Source: Candidatus Eisenbacteria bacterium RBG_16_71_46 (lineage in GTDB: Bacteria > Eisenbacteria > RBG-16-71-46). From it: a stretch of DNA of 52,866 bases. A program made the position numbers and the translations under genes. Of this stretch, positions 24,320 through 34,654 are shown one piece after another (position 1 is the first letter of the stretch; every line of letters begins with the position of its first letter). The stretch is from positions 1-52,866 of the forward strand of contig MFFQ01000111.1 in the NCBI GenBank assembly GCA_001780165.1. The letters run 5' to 3'. The notes under the pieces are model-generated. The model had not been told where the DNA came from. It worked only from the letters and a program-made list of their open reading frames with translations, and did not search any database.

Positions 24320-24720
24320 GGGCCCGGGTCCTCCTTGCGCGTGCGTCCGTAAGGAGGGCGAGGCTCACGGTGGACGTCCTGCGCGGTGCGCAGCTGCTCC
24401 CAGGCGGCGCGCAGCGCGTCGCAGAGGAGGGGGATGTCGGTCCGGGCGCTGGCGAAGAAGAGGGCATTGGCGCGTTCAGGCTTCCGCTCGATGGCCTGGA
24501 TGCGTTCGAGCAGCCGTTCTGTCTCCCATTCATGCTGTGTGCGTGCCTGCTCTTTCTTCTTTGCGATCTTATACTGGCGCACGGCCTCATCCACCAGGAG
24601 GGCGGCCTGCTTGCGGAGGTCGTTGATCTCCTCCAGGGTCAGGTTTTCGTCGCTGCCAAGCTGGACCTCAAAGTGGCAATAGTCGTAAGAGCGCATGATT
24701 TTCACGGTCGCGGTGGGCAC
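24316..24720 (-). CDS. Hypothetical helical protein
   Basis: 134 aa from GTG 24720 with AAAGGAGACG upstream. The N-terminal strand VKIMRSYDYCHFEVQLG is followed by a long helix (LTLEEINDLRKQAALLVDEA) and a basic C-terminus. It resembles small single-strand-DNA or recombination accessory proteins of phages in general style only. Function unknown. Confidence 0.6.
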   Translation of the reverse strand: MPTATVKIMRSYDYCHFEVQLGSDENLTLEEINDLRKQAALLVDEAVRQYKIAKKKEQARTQHEWETERLLERIQAIERKPERANALFFASARTDIPLLCDALRAAWEQLRTAQDVHREPRPPYGRTRKEDPGP

Positions 24721-24769
24721 GGTTCGTCTCCTTTCCGGTTCTTACCAATTACGGGACGGTAGATGATCG

Positions 24770-25210
24770 TCATAGCGCAAGAGCCTCCTGTGCGCCGTTC
24801 GGGAGGAAGGGGGAGGCGTGCGGGTTCTGCCAGTCCGGGAAGGCCACCTCCTGAGACCGCTCCCACCAGCGGTAGCGCCATCCACGAAAGCCCCTTATCA
24901 CCTCCGGGATCGTGACCGCGACGGCGCCGCCCTGACGCACCAGATAGATATCGTCCGCCGGATCCTCCTCGATGCCAGTAAGCGGCGCATACCCGCGCAG
25001 ACAGCCGTTGTAGACGATATAGACGCGCTCGCCCAGCTCGATGTCCGGTAGGTGGACATGGCCGAGATGGAAATAGTAGCTCTGGCCGGTCTCCGGCTCC
25101 CCAGCGGCATCTCCCTCCTCGATCCAGGCATCCAGTCCGCTACGACCACCGGACTGGATCGAAAGCGCCGTTGAGAACCTTTTCGGAACGGTCACCACGA
25201 CATCAGGCAT
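24770..25210 (-). CDS. Hypothetical protein, possible PUA/ASCH-like fold
   Basis: 146 aa. VPKRFSTALSIQSGG, WIEEGDAAGEPETG, YYFHLGHVHLPDIELGERVY and VYNGCLRGYAPLTGI give a beta-barrel pattern like ASCH/PUA-related proteins, which are found in phages and bind nucleic acids. This is a weak structural guess. It overlaps the gene upstream by eight bases. Confidence 0.58.
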   Translation of the reverse strand: MPDVVVTVPKRFSTALSIQSGGRSGLDAWIEEGDAAGEPETGQSYYFHLGHVHLPDIELGERVYIVYNGCLRGYAPLTGIEEDPADDIYLVRQGGAVAVTIPEVIRGFRGWRYRWWERSQEVAFPDWQNPHASPFLPNGAQEALAL

Positions 25211-25721
25211 GAGATTTCGCCCTCCTGCCCGGTCCCGCCACAGTTGTGCTCACCGGGTCATCCGGCAGGTCCTGGCCCGGCTCCACCTGGGCCTCATATT
25301 CGGGATGTTCCTGCTGCATGTGCGCGTGCAGGTCGGCAAAGTACTGATCGCAGCAGGGACATACTCCCTGTGCTGCGCGGTTCTTGAGGCGTGTAACGAC
25401 GCCCCGCAGGGCCGCGCGGGAGCGTTTCTGCCTCTCGTTCCACTCTTGCTCGAACTTGAGTGAGGAGTTCAGGCGCTCGGTCTGGCGCTTCAGCGCCGCG
25501 ATCTCCTTTTTCAGCTTCTCGTTTTCGCCCTGTCCATAATGCAGACTATGGCCGTTCGGACAGAAGAAGTGATCTCCGTCCTTAACACGCTGTTTGTAGA
25601 GTACAAGCGGGTAGGCGAAGGTGATTCCACACGAACAACAGGTATCGATTACCATCTCCACTGCCGCACCAGTTTTCCCGGCCGGCGTCGAAAAGAGACG
25701 GCTGAAAAGTTCCTCTAGCAT
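25203..25721 (-). CDS. Zinc-finger and coiled-coil protein with C2H2-like end
   Basis: 172 aa, GGAG seven bases before ATG 25721. There is an N-terminal CCSCG...FFCPNGH unit, a coiled coil (ENEKLKKEIAALKRQTERLN) and a C2H2 finger CPCCDQYFADLHAHMQQEH. The combination suggests a dimeric nucleic-acid-binding protein. It lies immediately downstream of the ParB gene. Confidence 0.68.
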   Translation of the reverse strand: MLEELFSRLFSTPAGKTGAAVEMVIDTCCSCGITFAYPLVLYKQRVKDGDHFFCPNGHSLHYGQGENEKLKKEIAALKRQTERLNSSLKFEQEWNERQKRSRAALRGVVTRLKNRAAQGVCPCCDQYFADLHAHMQQEHPEYEAQVEPGQDLPDDPVSTTVAGPGRRAKSHA

Positions 25722-25722
25722 C

Positions 25723-27713
<1,991 letters not shown>

Positions 27714-27717
<4 letters not shown>

Positions 27718-27896
27718 CTGTGTTGATCCTCCTCATTTGTGGCGAGCCTGCCGGTGCATTCGGTAGGCCCGCTTTTGTTTTCTGTCCGGTTTACGGGCTC
27801 GATCCAGCGGTGTCCGCAGCGCCGGCAGCAGCCGTAGAAGGCTTCCGGGTCCATCATGGCGGAGCAACAGGCTCCGCAGCGGGGGCAGCGCAGCAT
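27714..27896 (-). CDS. Small zinc-ribbon protein
   Basis: 60 aa. CPRCGACC at the N-terminus and CCRRCGHRW further on form a zinc ribbon. It is coupled to ParB by an ATGA overlap. GAGGGCTGATC precedes the ATG. Confidence 0.68.
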
Positions 27897-27898
27897 GA

Positions 27899-28105
27899 TC
27901 AGCCCTCCTCCATCAGGCTCTTCTGCGGCGACGTGGCCGCTTCCAGAAGACGGTCGAACGCCCGCTCTGCCTCAAACGCCTCACCGAGCGCCTTGCTCCG
28001 TCTTGTGACATCGCAGGTTTTATCCCGACGTAGACGCCAGAACAGCTTCTGCTTCAGCCGCATACGGATACTCGCTGCCACCAATTCCTCATAGGTCGGC
28101 TTCAA
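27899..28105 (-). CDS. Small basic helical protein
   Basis: 68 aa from TTG 28105, GGAG seven bases upstream. It is highly charged and helical (AASIRMRLKQKLFWRLRRDK). It overlaps the upstream gene by 17 bases. Function unknown. Confidence 0.58.
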   Translation of the reverse strand: MKPTYEELVAASIRMRLKQKLFWRLRRDKTCDVTRRSKALGEAFEAERAFDRLLEAATSPQKSLMEEG

Positions 28106-29771
28106 TTTCTGTCTCCCTGCGGTATACCGCGATGGCGGCCTTGAAGTCCTCCGCCGACAGTTTACCGATGGCTTCGACGGGTTGCCCGAGCAGTTTGCCG
28201 AGCTCAGCGCGCAGTACGTGCCGGTTCTCCACGATCGGCGCGACGCCGATTATGTCGCAGAACGCCTGAAAGGCCGTCTCTCGCACATCCGGCATGGGTT
28301 CTTCCTCCTCTTCCGGCTCTGGCTCCTCAGCGTCACGACGTCGGCGCTGCGCGGCATCCCGGCAGTCATCACAGCCCTCGGAGTGCAAATAGTCGCAATC
28401 ATGGACATCGCAATGCCCCCAGGCCATTTCCCATTCCTGCTCCTCAACCTCCGCGCCATCCGGGATCGGATCCGCCGTCGCAGTTGCTGTCTTTGCTTTC
28501 TCGATCTCATTAACTCTATTCAGCCTCTGAATGAGATCAAGAGCGAATCGACGAATTTCTCCGGCAGAAAGGCACTCAATGAACGCGGCCGTGAGCGCAT
28601 TACCACCATCGACCTTGACCATCCTGGCGGCAATGATCGCCGATTCAGTTCGTATGCGCTCGCGTTCCTGGTTCTGCTCATCGCGGATTCGCCTGCACTC
28701 CTCCTTATGCTGCTTGTGCATCTCCTGGATCTCGCCTTTAAGCGAATTCCGCTCCTGCTTCAGGCGGTCCATCTGCGCGTGCAGGCCGGCGATCTCGCGC
28801 TGCAGCTTCTCAACGTCAGGTACTGCGAGGGATCGGCGCTCAAGCCGCGCCTCCTCCTCGCGAGGGTGTCGGGTGTCAGGTGACGGGGTAAGGCTTTCCA
28901 GCTTCCGGTTCTCTTCAGTCTGATTGCCGGCCCGGGCGCCGTTAGTTGATTTTTCATCCGGTTCACCAGGCTCTTCGGACCGGTGTGTACGCGGAGCCGG
29001 TTCTTCCGCGACGATCTCCCCCACGTCGCCGGCCTTCTTGACCTCTTTCAGCGCTTCCAGGAAGTGCTTGTGCAGCCACTCGGCGCGGGCAAACGCAAGG
29101 AGGCGGGGTGTCGGGAAGTCGGCGCGTCGGTAGCCGGGCATCAGTCCCTCTTTGCTGCGCGGATCCAGGGGCGCGGGCCGGCCCCAGAGGTAGTCGCGCC
29201 AGTAGCCGGTCTCACTGACGGAACCGTGGAAGCGGATCTCATCGGCGCTGCCGAGCACGCCCCGCAGGTACTCACAGCGGATGGGCGTGCCGTCGGCGAG
29301 GGCGATGACAAACTGCGCCGGCACGTCGTAGGTGGTGGTGTCGCCGCCCTGGCGCGCCACGTGGAGCTTCGCGGCGGCGCTCAGGTCGTCGGCGGTGTAG
29401 TCATCACCTTTTTCGGCGCGAACCATTTCCAGCACGGCGGCCTGGTATGCCGGCGGGAGGTGCGCCAGCGCGCGGGCCTGGCGCTCGTTGTCGGGCGGAA
29501 TGTTACCCATGGGTAACAAATTTGCCGCCAATTCTGCGGCCTGGATCAACCGGTGCGCATGGATGCGGCTGATCTTCCATCGATCCCGGCAGTAATCCTC
29601 GAACGTGGCGTGGGCGCCTCTGTAGAGCTTGCGGGCGCGGATCTCCTCCAGGGCGCTGCCGACGTCGATGTAGGTCTGCAGGCCGTTCTCGATGGTCTGC
29701 TCCAGCCTGCCCAGGTAGGCGCGCTCACCCATCGTGAGCGTATCGACGGTGGATGCTTCCTGTGTATTCAT
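28089..29771 (-). CDS. Large early protein with HTH-like N-terminus and coiled coil
   Basis: 560 aa from ATG 29771 with AAGGGGAAAAG upstream. Residues ~40-75 (ATFEDYCRDRWKISRIHAHR) are the helix-turn-helix-like unit of a common plasmid/phage family. LPPAYQAAVLEMVRAEKGDD follows, as in KorB/ParB-related regulators. Residues ~325-420 form a coiled coil. A Cys/His cluster (CDVHDCDYLHSEGCDDC) lies near 475-495. The middle is a Pro/Glu linker that contains TPSPDTRHPREEEARLERRS, encoded by the 52-bp repeat plus a GGGTGTC array. A DNA-binding regulatory role is inferred. Confidence 0.68.
   Translation of the reverse strand: MNTQEASTVDTLTMGERAYLGRLEQTIENGLQTYIDVGSALEEIRARKLYRGAHATFEDYCRDRWKISRIHAHRLIQAAELAANLLPMGNIPPDNERQARALAHLPPAYQAAVLEMVRAEKGDDYTADDLSAAAKLHVARQGGDTTTYDVPAQFVIALADGTPIRCEYLRGVLGSADEIRFHGSVSETGYWRDYLWGRPAPLDPRSKEGLMPGYRRADFPTPRLLAFARAEWLHKHFLEALKEVKKAGDVGEIVAEEPAPRTHRSEEPGEPDEKSTNGARAGNQTEENRKLESLTPSPDTRHPREEEARLERRSLAVPDVEKLQREIAGLHAQMDRLKQERNSLKGEIQEMHKQHKEECRRIRDEQNQERERIRTESAIIAARMVKVDGGNALTAAFIECLSAGEIRRFALDLIQRLNRVNEIEKAKTATATADPIPDGAEVEEQEWEMAWGHCDVHDCDYLHSEGCDDCRDAAQRRRRDAEEPEPEEEEEPMPDVRETAFQAFCDIIGVAPIVENRHVLRAELGKLLGQPVEAIGKLSAEDFKAAIAVYRRETEIEADL
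28819..28890 (+). repeat. 52-bp dispersed repeat (copy 2) plus GGGTGTC array
   Basis: 28819-28870 is identical to 20400-20451; GGGTGTCAGGTGACGGGG follows. It has the same orientation on the plus strand although the host gene is on the minus strand. It is read in frame through the antisense strand. Confidence 0.92.
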
Positions 29772-30511
29772 CTTTTCCCCTTTCCTTGTTCCGGCTGCCA
29801 CTCCGGACAGCGGCAGACCGCCCGCAGCGCGGGGCTGAGCCGCCAGGTCTCATCATGCAGCGCCTGCACCGCGCGTTCGGTGCGTGCCAGGACGCACTGT
29901 TTCTGGATCTGCAGCGCCGGCATCTTCTTGCCCAAAGCCTGCGCAACGTGCGCTTTCGGGTATCCTGCCGCGAGCAGTTCATTGAGCAGGCGCCAGGTCT
30001 CTCCGGCATCCACCAATGCCGCGCCGGGCGGATCGGGCCAGACCTTGAGGATGCGCTCTGCCGTCTCGCGGCGCAGTTTACGCCTGTCCGGCCTGTCGGG
30101 TCTTGCTCCGCGGTTGTGATAAATCTCCTGAAGGCGCGTTCGACTCATCGGGACGGCTTTCGCGATGGTGTTGATGCCGACGCCGGACTCCTGGAGCCGG
30201 CGCAGGTGCTTGCGCACGTTGAGGACCTCTATAGGCGTGGCCCAGGGTGTTATTGGCGCGCCGCTCTCCCGGTTGAGCCGATCCCGCTCCGCATAAGCCG
30301 CGTCCCGGTCCGGCGTCCGCAGGACGATCTCCCCCGTATCCTTGTGGCGGACGACGTAATGGCGCACTACCGGGGAGTACCGGACCTGGTAGCATTCTCC
30401 TGCGCGGCGGTCGCGCATCCGGGACGACTCGTAGTCCGCGTTAGCCAGGCGGCAGGGAAAGCAGCGGCAGCCGTCGTGCATATACTTCGTGCGCGTGCCG
30501 TGCTCTCTCAT
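29768..30511 (-). CDS. Hypothetical DNA-binding (HTH) protein
   Basis: 247 aa. The N-terminus HGTRTKYMHDGCRCFPCRLA is the short Cys motif typical of many actinophage-type regulatory proteins. VGINTIAKAVPMSRTRLQEI (about 112-131) is a probable helix-turn-helix, and a second one may lie near AAGYPKAHVAQALGKKMPAL. It overlaps the next gene by four bases. It probably regulates early transcription or binds phage DNA; this is inferred. Confidence 0.68.
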   Translation of the reverse strand: MREHGTRTKYMHDGCRCFPCRLANADYESSRMRDRRAGECYQVRYSPVVRHYVVRHKDTGEIVLRTPDRDAAYAERDRLNRESGAPITPWATPIEVLNVRKHLRRLQESGVGINTIAKAVPMSRTRLQEIYHNRGARPDRPDRRKLRRETAERILKVWPDPPGAALVDAGETWRLLNELLAAGYPKAHVAQALGKKMPALQIQKQCVLARTERAVQALHDETWRLSPALRAVCRCPEWQPEQGKGKR

Positions 30512-30530
30512 AAAGCGGAACCTCCGTGTT

Positions 30531-30947
30531 TCATAGTCGTGTCACTCTCTGCGCCGCCGGCAGACACGCGCTGCAGAGGTCGGGCGCTACCCAGTAGCAA
30601 GCCGGTCTGCAGCCGGCCTCATCCGTGCAGCCGCAGACTCGGCAGCGCCGTTCGGGCATCATGGGCGATGCGGACTCATCGGTCGTGACATCGTACTCCG
30701 GATCATCGCCCTGACGCAGAATCTCAAGCAGGACCGGATCGGTAAAGAGCGTGTCCCGGACCTGGTTGATGAACTCCCGTGCGGCCGCCGCCGAAGGTCC
30801 GGTATTCTCCGGATGACGCAGCGCGAGCTGGCACTGACCCACCACGAAGAAGAGCATCAGGGGATCGATGGCTATGTGGAAGGGCGGGGCGTCTTCCATC
30901 TCCTGCAGCGCGCGCATCACAGCATCGTGGTCTATCTCTGTGCTCAT
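30531..30947 (-). CDS. Hypothetical protein with C-terminal Cys cluster (paralogue of 21407)
   Basis: 138 aa from ATG 30947, which overlaps the stop of the upstream replication gene (ATGA). CRVCGCTDEAGCRPACYW plus APDLCSACLP at the end and QLALRHPENTG in the middle match the 21407 protein closely. The two genes stand about 9 kb apart in the same operon. Function unknown. Confidence 0.75.
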   Translation of the reverse strand: MSTEIDHDAVMRALQEMEDAPPFHIAIDPLMLFFVVGQCQLALRHPENTGPSAAAAREFINQVRDTLFTDPVLLEILRQGDDPEYDVTTDESASPMMPERRCRVCGCTDEAGCRPACYWVAPDLCSACLPAAQRVTRL

Positions 30948-32266
30948 GTATCCGACACCTTTCTCAGCTCGCGGGCTATGTAGGGCCAGACGTTCTCCCG
31001 CAGGCACTTGTTGTCATCCCACCGAAACTCCGCCCGCTGGATCCGCTCGTACAGGAAGCGGTTTCCGGCGCGGATGGCGGCAAAGGCCGTCGACTCCAGG
31101 GCGGTTCGATCCTCCGGGGAAAGGTGTGAGAGAATCGAGCGCAGCTCCTCCGTGGTCTGGCGCTCGCGGGCCACCTGCGCCGGCTGCGGGTCGTAGAGGT
31201 CCGTCTGCGCCGGCGCCGGTTTTGATGCGGGCGGCGCAGCTCCCTCCGGCGGCGCGGGCAGCCGGGCGGCGGCAGCCGGGGATCCTCGCGCCGGCTCCTG
31301 TTCGGCTTTCTGCGCGGCCACGTGCGCGCGGAACGCCTCCAGGTCGGCCTGGTCGTTCGAGCTGATCCGCACCGGCATCGGCTTGCCCGCCTCCTCGAAC
31401 CGCTCCCGGATCAGCGCGTTAAACGCTCTCCCGGCGGCTATCGGTTTCCCGTCCGCCTTCGCGATGGCGATCCTCTGCCCGATCTCCCGCAGGGCGTCGT
31501 AGACGATCTCCTCCAGGCCGTGCTTGTTGGCGTGGATCCACACCGAGCAATGGAACCCGAGGCCGCGCAGGTCGCCGATGCACGTGGCGCTCTCGTAGGC
31601 CAGCGCCTCTACGGCGGGGGCGACGTGGCCGCTCTTCGTGGCTCGTGGCTCATGGATCGTGGATCGTGGTTCGTGGCTCGTGGCTCGTAAAGGCAAGGGC
31701 GTGGGATTCTGTTCCGGGCCGTGGGTGTTTGTAGAATCCAGGATTCCAGGATTCAAGGAATCCTTAGGATTCAAGGATTCAAAGGATTCAGGGATTCCGC
31801 GCGTACGCGCGCGCGCGCCCTCGCCGCCGCCGAGAAATTCCGCTTCCACGCTCAAGTCATTCACACTTTCGTCCTCGCGTTTTACCGGTTTCCGGTAAAA
31901 CACTTCCCCGCGTTTTTCCGCCTCTGAGATCAACTCATTCACACTTTCCGCTTCGAGCGTTTTACCGGTTTCCGGTAAAACACCCGGCAGGTCCTCCGGA
32001 TCCTCCGGATCCTCGCCTGTGAGGGCGTAGGCCGCCCGGTACAGAAAACCGCCGCGAGTGCGAGCGCGGGCCAGCCAGCCCCGTTCGCAGCATTCCCGCA
32101 GCGCGTCGCTGACGGTCTCCAGTCGCAGACCCAGGTCGGCGGCCACGTATTCAACCGTCAGGAGCGTCGGCGCGACTTCGACCCCGCACAGGTAGGCGAG
32201 GCCGAAGACGTTAAGCGGAGCGCCGTGCAGCTCCTGGATGAGCCGATGGGCCAGCGCGCCTGTCAT
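30944..32266 (-). CDS. Replication-initiator-like protein carrying a probable origin
   Basis: 440 aa. Residues ~1-75 look like a winged helix (NVFGLAYLCGVEVAPTLLTV; RLETVSDALRECCERGWLAR), as in lambda O or DnaD/primosomal phage proteins. The middle (about 80-210) is low-complexity and is encoded by two palindromic repeats, a GGATTCA array and a GTGGCTC array (HEPRSTIHEPRATK in the protein). Residues ~215-300 (HCSVWIHANKHGLEEIVYDA; AAGRAFNALIRERFEEAGKP) and the C-terminal WDDNKCLRENVWPYIARELR are conserved in style with phage replication proteins. By analogy with lambda, the origin may lie inside the gene. Confidence 0.68.
   Translation of the reverse strand: MTGALAHRLIQELHGAPLNVFGLAYLCGVEVAPTLLTVEYVAADLGLRLETVSDALRECCERGWLARARTRGGFLYRAAYALTGEDPEDPEDLPGVLPETGKTLEAESVNELISEAEKRGEVFYRKPVKREDESVNDLSVEAEFLGGGEGARARTRGIPESFESLNPKDSLNPGILDSTNTHGPEQNPTPLPLRATSHEPRSTIHEPRATKSGHVAPAVEALAYESATCIGDLRGLGFHCSVWIHANKHGLEEIVYDALREIGQRIAIAKADGKPIAAGRAFNALIRERFEEAGKPMPVRISSNDQADLEAFRAHVAAQKAEQEPARGSPAAAARLPAPPEGAAPPASKPAPAQTDLYDPQPAQVARERQTTEELRSILSHLSPEDRTALESTAFAAIRAGNRFLYERIQRAEFRWDDNKCLRENVWPYIARELRKVSDT
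31637..31700 (+). repeat. GTGGCTC heptamer array inside replication gene
   Basis: Eight units, including GTGGATC and GTGGTTC variants, then the tail GTAAAGGCAAGGGC. The orientation on the plus strand is the same as in the late operon, thus antisense to this gene, and in frame. Confidence 0.92.
31736..31798 (+). repeat. GGATTCA array (A+T-rich)
   Basis: About eight copies of GGATTC(A/C) in both orientations; the middle (GGATTCAAGGAATCC) is partly palindromic. It is clearly more A+T-rich than its surroundings and lies beside the paired palindromes at 31879-31981. Confidence 0.88.
31736..31983. other. Putative origin of replication
   Basis: Two perfect 23-bp palindromes (GTTTTACCGG, TTT, CCGGTAAAAC) at 31879-31901 and 31959-31981 are spaced 80 bp apart. 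Each is preceded by CATTCACACTTTC, giving two direct ~50-bp iterons. The A+T-rich GGATTCA array is adjacent. All lie inside the initiator-like gene, as in lambdoid origins. This is inferred; no experimental proof is visible. Confidence 0.5.
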
Positions 32267-32269
32267 CAG

Positions 32270-32740
32270 CTACGGATACCAACCGTAGTGCAAGGCGATC
32301 TGCACGACCACCGCGACCAGCATCAGCACGCCCACTCCTACGTAGTAAACGCGCTCAAAGGCAGTCAGTCGCTCCTCCAGCTCAGGGTCCGGCAGCACTT
32401 CCGGCAGGTCCTCCGGTTCACCGGGCAGGAACCGGTCCCGCCAGACCTCCCAGGTCGGCTTATGTCGCTCTGAGCGACTATGCGGATCGGGCATCGGAGC
32501 GAACCGGTAGAATAACTCCAGACGTTTCCGGAGAGCCAGCCGGCGGTTAGCATCACGGGCGGAGATCATCTGCAGCAGCGCGTGCATGTCGCCGGCCTGC
32601 TGCGTGCGCCGGAACTGCAGCCAGGCCTCGTAGCGCGGGCAGCGGTCTCCGCTCACGGGAGACTCGATGATATCCTGCAGGGTGGTCCGGGTGGCCACCA
32701 AATGGACAAATCTGTCGTACTCGTCAATGATTGCGGGCAT
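32270..32740 (-). CDS. Hypothetical protein with C-terminal membrane helix
   Basis: 156 aa from ATG 32740. The soluble part is charged and helical. The C-terminus VYYVGVGVLMLVAVVVQIAL is one transmembrane helix, so the protein is a tail-anchored membrane protein with its bulk in the cytoplasm. It is located at the front of the replication gene. A longer reading from GTG 32854 would translate a heptamer array. Function unknown. Confidence 0.62.
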   Translation of the reverse strand: MPAIIDEYDRFVHLVATRTTLQDIIESPVSGDRCPRYEAWLQFRRTQQAGDMHALLQMISARDANRRLALRKRLELFYRFAPMPDPHSRSERHKPTWEVWRDRFLPGEPEDLPEVLPDPELEERLTAFERVYYVGVGVLMLVAVVVQIALHYGWYP

Positions 32741-33092
32741 GTCCGTGTCCTTCAATAGGTGTCGGGTGACGGGTGTCAGGTGTCGGAAACGACGGATAAC
32801 GGTTGGTGGTGTCGCCCCCTTGCTCCCTTGTTGCCGGGCGTTCCGGACAGGCACGAAACGCCCGGCGGAGTGGTAGGGATGGGCATACTCGATCAGGTCA
32901 TAGGCGCGCTCCTTTCGCTATGTTCCGGCGGGAGGGGGTCTGTCCCCAAAATAGGCCCCCTCCCGGCTGCGGGGCGATAGGGACCGTCCTGATAGGTGTC
33001 GGGTGTCGGGTGTCGGGTGTCGGGGAAGGTCAAAGACCTTTGCCTGCCGTCACCTGAGACACGTATTCAGCCTTCGGACGGGCCAGCACGCC
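32741..33092. other. 352-bp gap with two heptamer arrays and a G/C hairpin
   Basis: No convincing gene. GGGTGTC arrays stand at 32757-32790 and 32994-33038 (the latter four perfect units with the tail GGGGAAGGTCAAAG). A hairpin pairs CGGGAGGGGG (32929-32938) with CCCCCTCCCG (32956-32965). On the minus strand a short open stretch (YDLIEYAHPYHSAGRFVPVR, about 32830-32900) has protein-like composition but no good start; it may be the remnant of a small gene cut by the array. Confidence 0.6.
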
Positions 33093-33638
33093 CTACGATC
33101 TACATGGTTTGCCGTGCTTCTTCCCTTCGGGAGCGTGGCAGGCAGGGCATTGGCCCGGTCCCTGCCAGATGTCGTTGCCCGCTGGCGGCGCAGCGCCGGA
33201 GCCGTTGAGGGGCTGCGGGCTGTCCGCGACGTGGGCGCCTTCGTCCAGCTCCGGCATGAACTGCGTGCCGAACCCGGCGACGGCCAGGGCGCGCGAGATG
33301 GCTCCGGTCTCGGCCTTCTCGACCCATCCCGCCGGGAAGTCCTCCTTCGTCTCCGTTTTCGTGCCGGTGGCGATGGCGCGTCCCTCCGGCGTGTAGACCG
33401 TGGCCTGGACCATGGCGTAGCCGGCGGAGTGACCGCCCTCCAGGACCTGAGTGGTGATGCCCCAGTCGGGGCACTCGTCGCGCATCCAGACGATGCGATA
33501 GGCGGCGGGCAGGTAGAGCTTGCCGCCCTGCATTCGGAGCAGGAAGCGTCGCATCGTTTCGGGCATGCGCCGCTTGAACTCGGGTGGCTCAGGCGGCGTG
33601 GCGGACGGTGTGTCTGGTTTTATGGTTGTATCGGTCAT
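33093..33638 (-). CDS. Probable recombination-associated (single-strand annealing-like) protein
   Basis: 181 aa. The pattern YLPAAYRIVWMRDECPDW, VYTPEGRAIATGTKTET, DFPAGWVEKAETGAISRALA, GFGTQF is a conserved phage early family usually near recombination or replication genes. It resembles Rad52/Sak-type proteins in the GAISRALA helix, but I am not certain of the family. The C-terminus CPACHAPEGKKHGKPC is a small zinc-binding unit. It overlaps the SWIM gene by 50 bases. Confidence 0.62.
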   Translation of the reverse strand: MTDTTIKPDTPSATPPEPPEFKRRMPETMRRFLLRMQGGKLYLPAAYRIVWMRDECPDWGITTQVLEGGHSAGYAMVQATVYTPEGRAIATGTKTETKEDFPAGWVEKAETGAISRALAVAGFGTQFMPELDEGAHVADSPQPLNGSGAAPPAGNDIWQGPGQCPACHAPEGKKHGKPCRS

Positions 33639-34080
33639 CGGATTGTCTCATTTCGTAGGCGCGAAGGTGTTTGCATCGCAGTCCGGCGCGGGCGCAGCGC
33701 ATCCGGTAGTCTGGGCAGGTGCACCGGTTCCGGCTCAGCTCATAGACCTGCTCACTGACGCTGATGCAGTAGACCAGGTCCGGGTCGTCCGGGTCCGGAT
33801 AGAACTGATAGCCGCGGCCTTCGTTTTCGGCGCGGAGGTCACGCCGGTACTGCATCCACCGGGCTATCCGCTCCCTACTGGAGGCCGCGGAGGGCAGCCA
33901 GAGCACAAACCAGCAGCGTGGTCCGGCGGCGTGTGGGGAGCGGTCCACCTCGACCGAGCGGACACGGCGGTTGTGCTGGAGGCAGCGCGCGAAGCGGACG
34001 GCCTTCTCGCGCGGCATCAGGCGGGATCGGTAGGCCGGGTTCCCGTCCCTGTCAAGCGTGGTGCGTCCGGGTCGTTTCAT
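33589..34080 (-). CDS. SWIM zinc-finger protein
   Basis: 163 aa. The C-terminal VYELSRNRCTCPDYRMRC followed by AGLRCKHLRAYE is the CxCxnCxH SWIM signature. The N-terminal part (REKAVRFARCLQHNRRVRSV) is basic. SWIM proteins bind DNA or partner recombination proteins; here the neighbour is a probable annealing protein, with which it shares a long overlap. Confidence 0.75.
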   Translation of the reverse strand: MKRPGRTTLDRDGNPAYRSRLMPREKAVRFARCLQHNRRVRSVEVDRSPHAAGPRCWFVLWLPSAASSRERIARWMQYRRDLRAENEGRGYQFYPDPDDPDLVYCISVSEQVYELSRNRCTCPDYRMRCARAGLRCKHLRAYEMRQSDDRYNHKTRHTVRHAA

Positions 34081-34376
34081 CCTGGTTGTCGGGTGTCGTG
34101 GGACAGGTGCGCGTCCTGGCTGCTTCCTCCCCGGATCGCTTCACGCATGGCCTGCAGGTTGGCGGCGCGCGAGGCCGGGTTGCAGTGGTTCTCCACCGCC
34201 AGGCCGCCGAGGCTGCCTTCTGAGACGACCGCGACGGCGTAGCATTTGACGCAGTGAGTCTGGTATTGCGTGCCGTGATGATAAAACGGCAGACAGTTAT
34301 GGCCGAAACGGCGCAGCAGTCCGGATGCGTGGGCCAGGTCGGGACTGCCGGCGGGGTTTGTTCGCAGCGGGATCAT
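34077..34376 (-). CDS. Small hypothetical protein with CxxC
   Basis: 99 aa from ATG 34376. FYHHGTQYQTHCVKCYAVAV contains the only Cys pair; the C-terminus is polar. ATGA overlaps couple it to both neighbours. A degenerate GGTGTC array lies at its 3' end (34082-34106). Function unknown. Confidence 0.6.
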   Translation of the reverse strand: MIPLRTNPAGSPDLAHASGLLRRFGHNCLPFYHHGTQYQTHCVKCYAVAVVSEGSLGGLAVENHCNPASRAANLQAMREAIRGGSSQDAHLSHDTRQPG

Positions 34377-34654
34377 GAGGCACCTCGGCATATCGGGCAG
34401 AGGGCCGGTCCCTCGTGCCGGTTCTTAAGTTTCCGCTCGAGTGTGCGGTCCGCTTGCGACCAGGTACGGGCCAGCCGGAATGTCAGTCCCGATTGGATCG
34501 CCACGGCCACCAGGCGCGCGCCGCGCCCCTGCCTATGGAGCTCGAGCCGGGCCTCCAGGTCGTCCGTTACGCCCAAATAATGGCGAGCGTGAGACAGGGG
34601 GTAGGCCGGCTCGCCCGGCAGAGGGTCGTCAAAATGGAGGAGGTAAACCGTCAT
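34373..34654 (-). CDS. GIY-YIG-like nuclease
   Basis: 93 aa from ATG 34654, which overlaps the upstream stop (ATGA). VYLLHFDDPL, HYLGVTDDLEARLELHRQGR, GARLVA, SGLTFRLARTW and ERKLKNRH follow the order of the GIY-YIG core, with Y-L-L and Y-L-G in place of GIY and YIG. It ends with ALCPICR. Such proteins nick DNA; in phages they act in recombination or as relics of homing enzymes. Confidence 0.72.
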   Translation of the reverse strand: MTVYLLHFDDPLPGEPAYPLSHARHYLGVTDDLEARLELHRQGRGARLVAVAIQSGLTFRLARTWSQADRTLERKLKNRHEGPALCPICRGAS

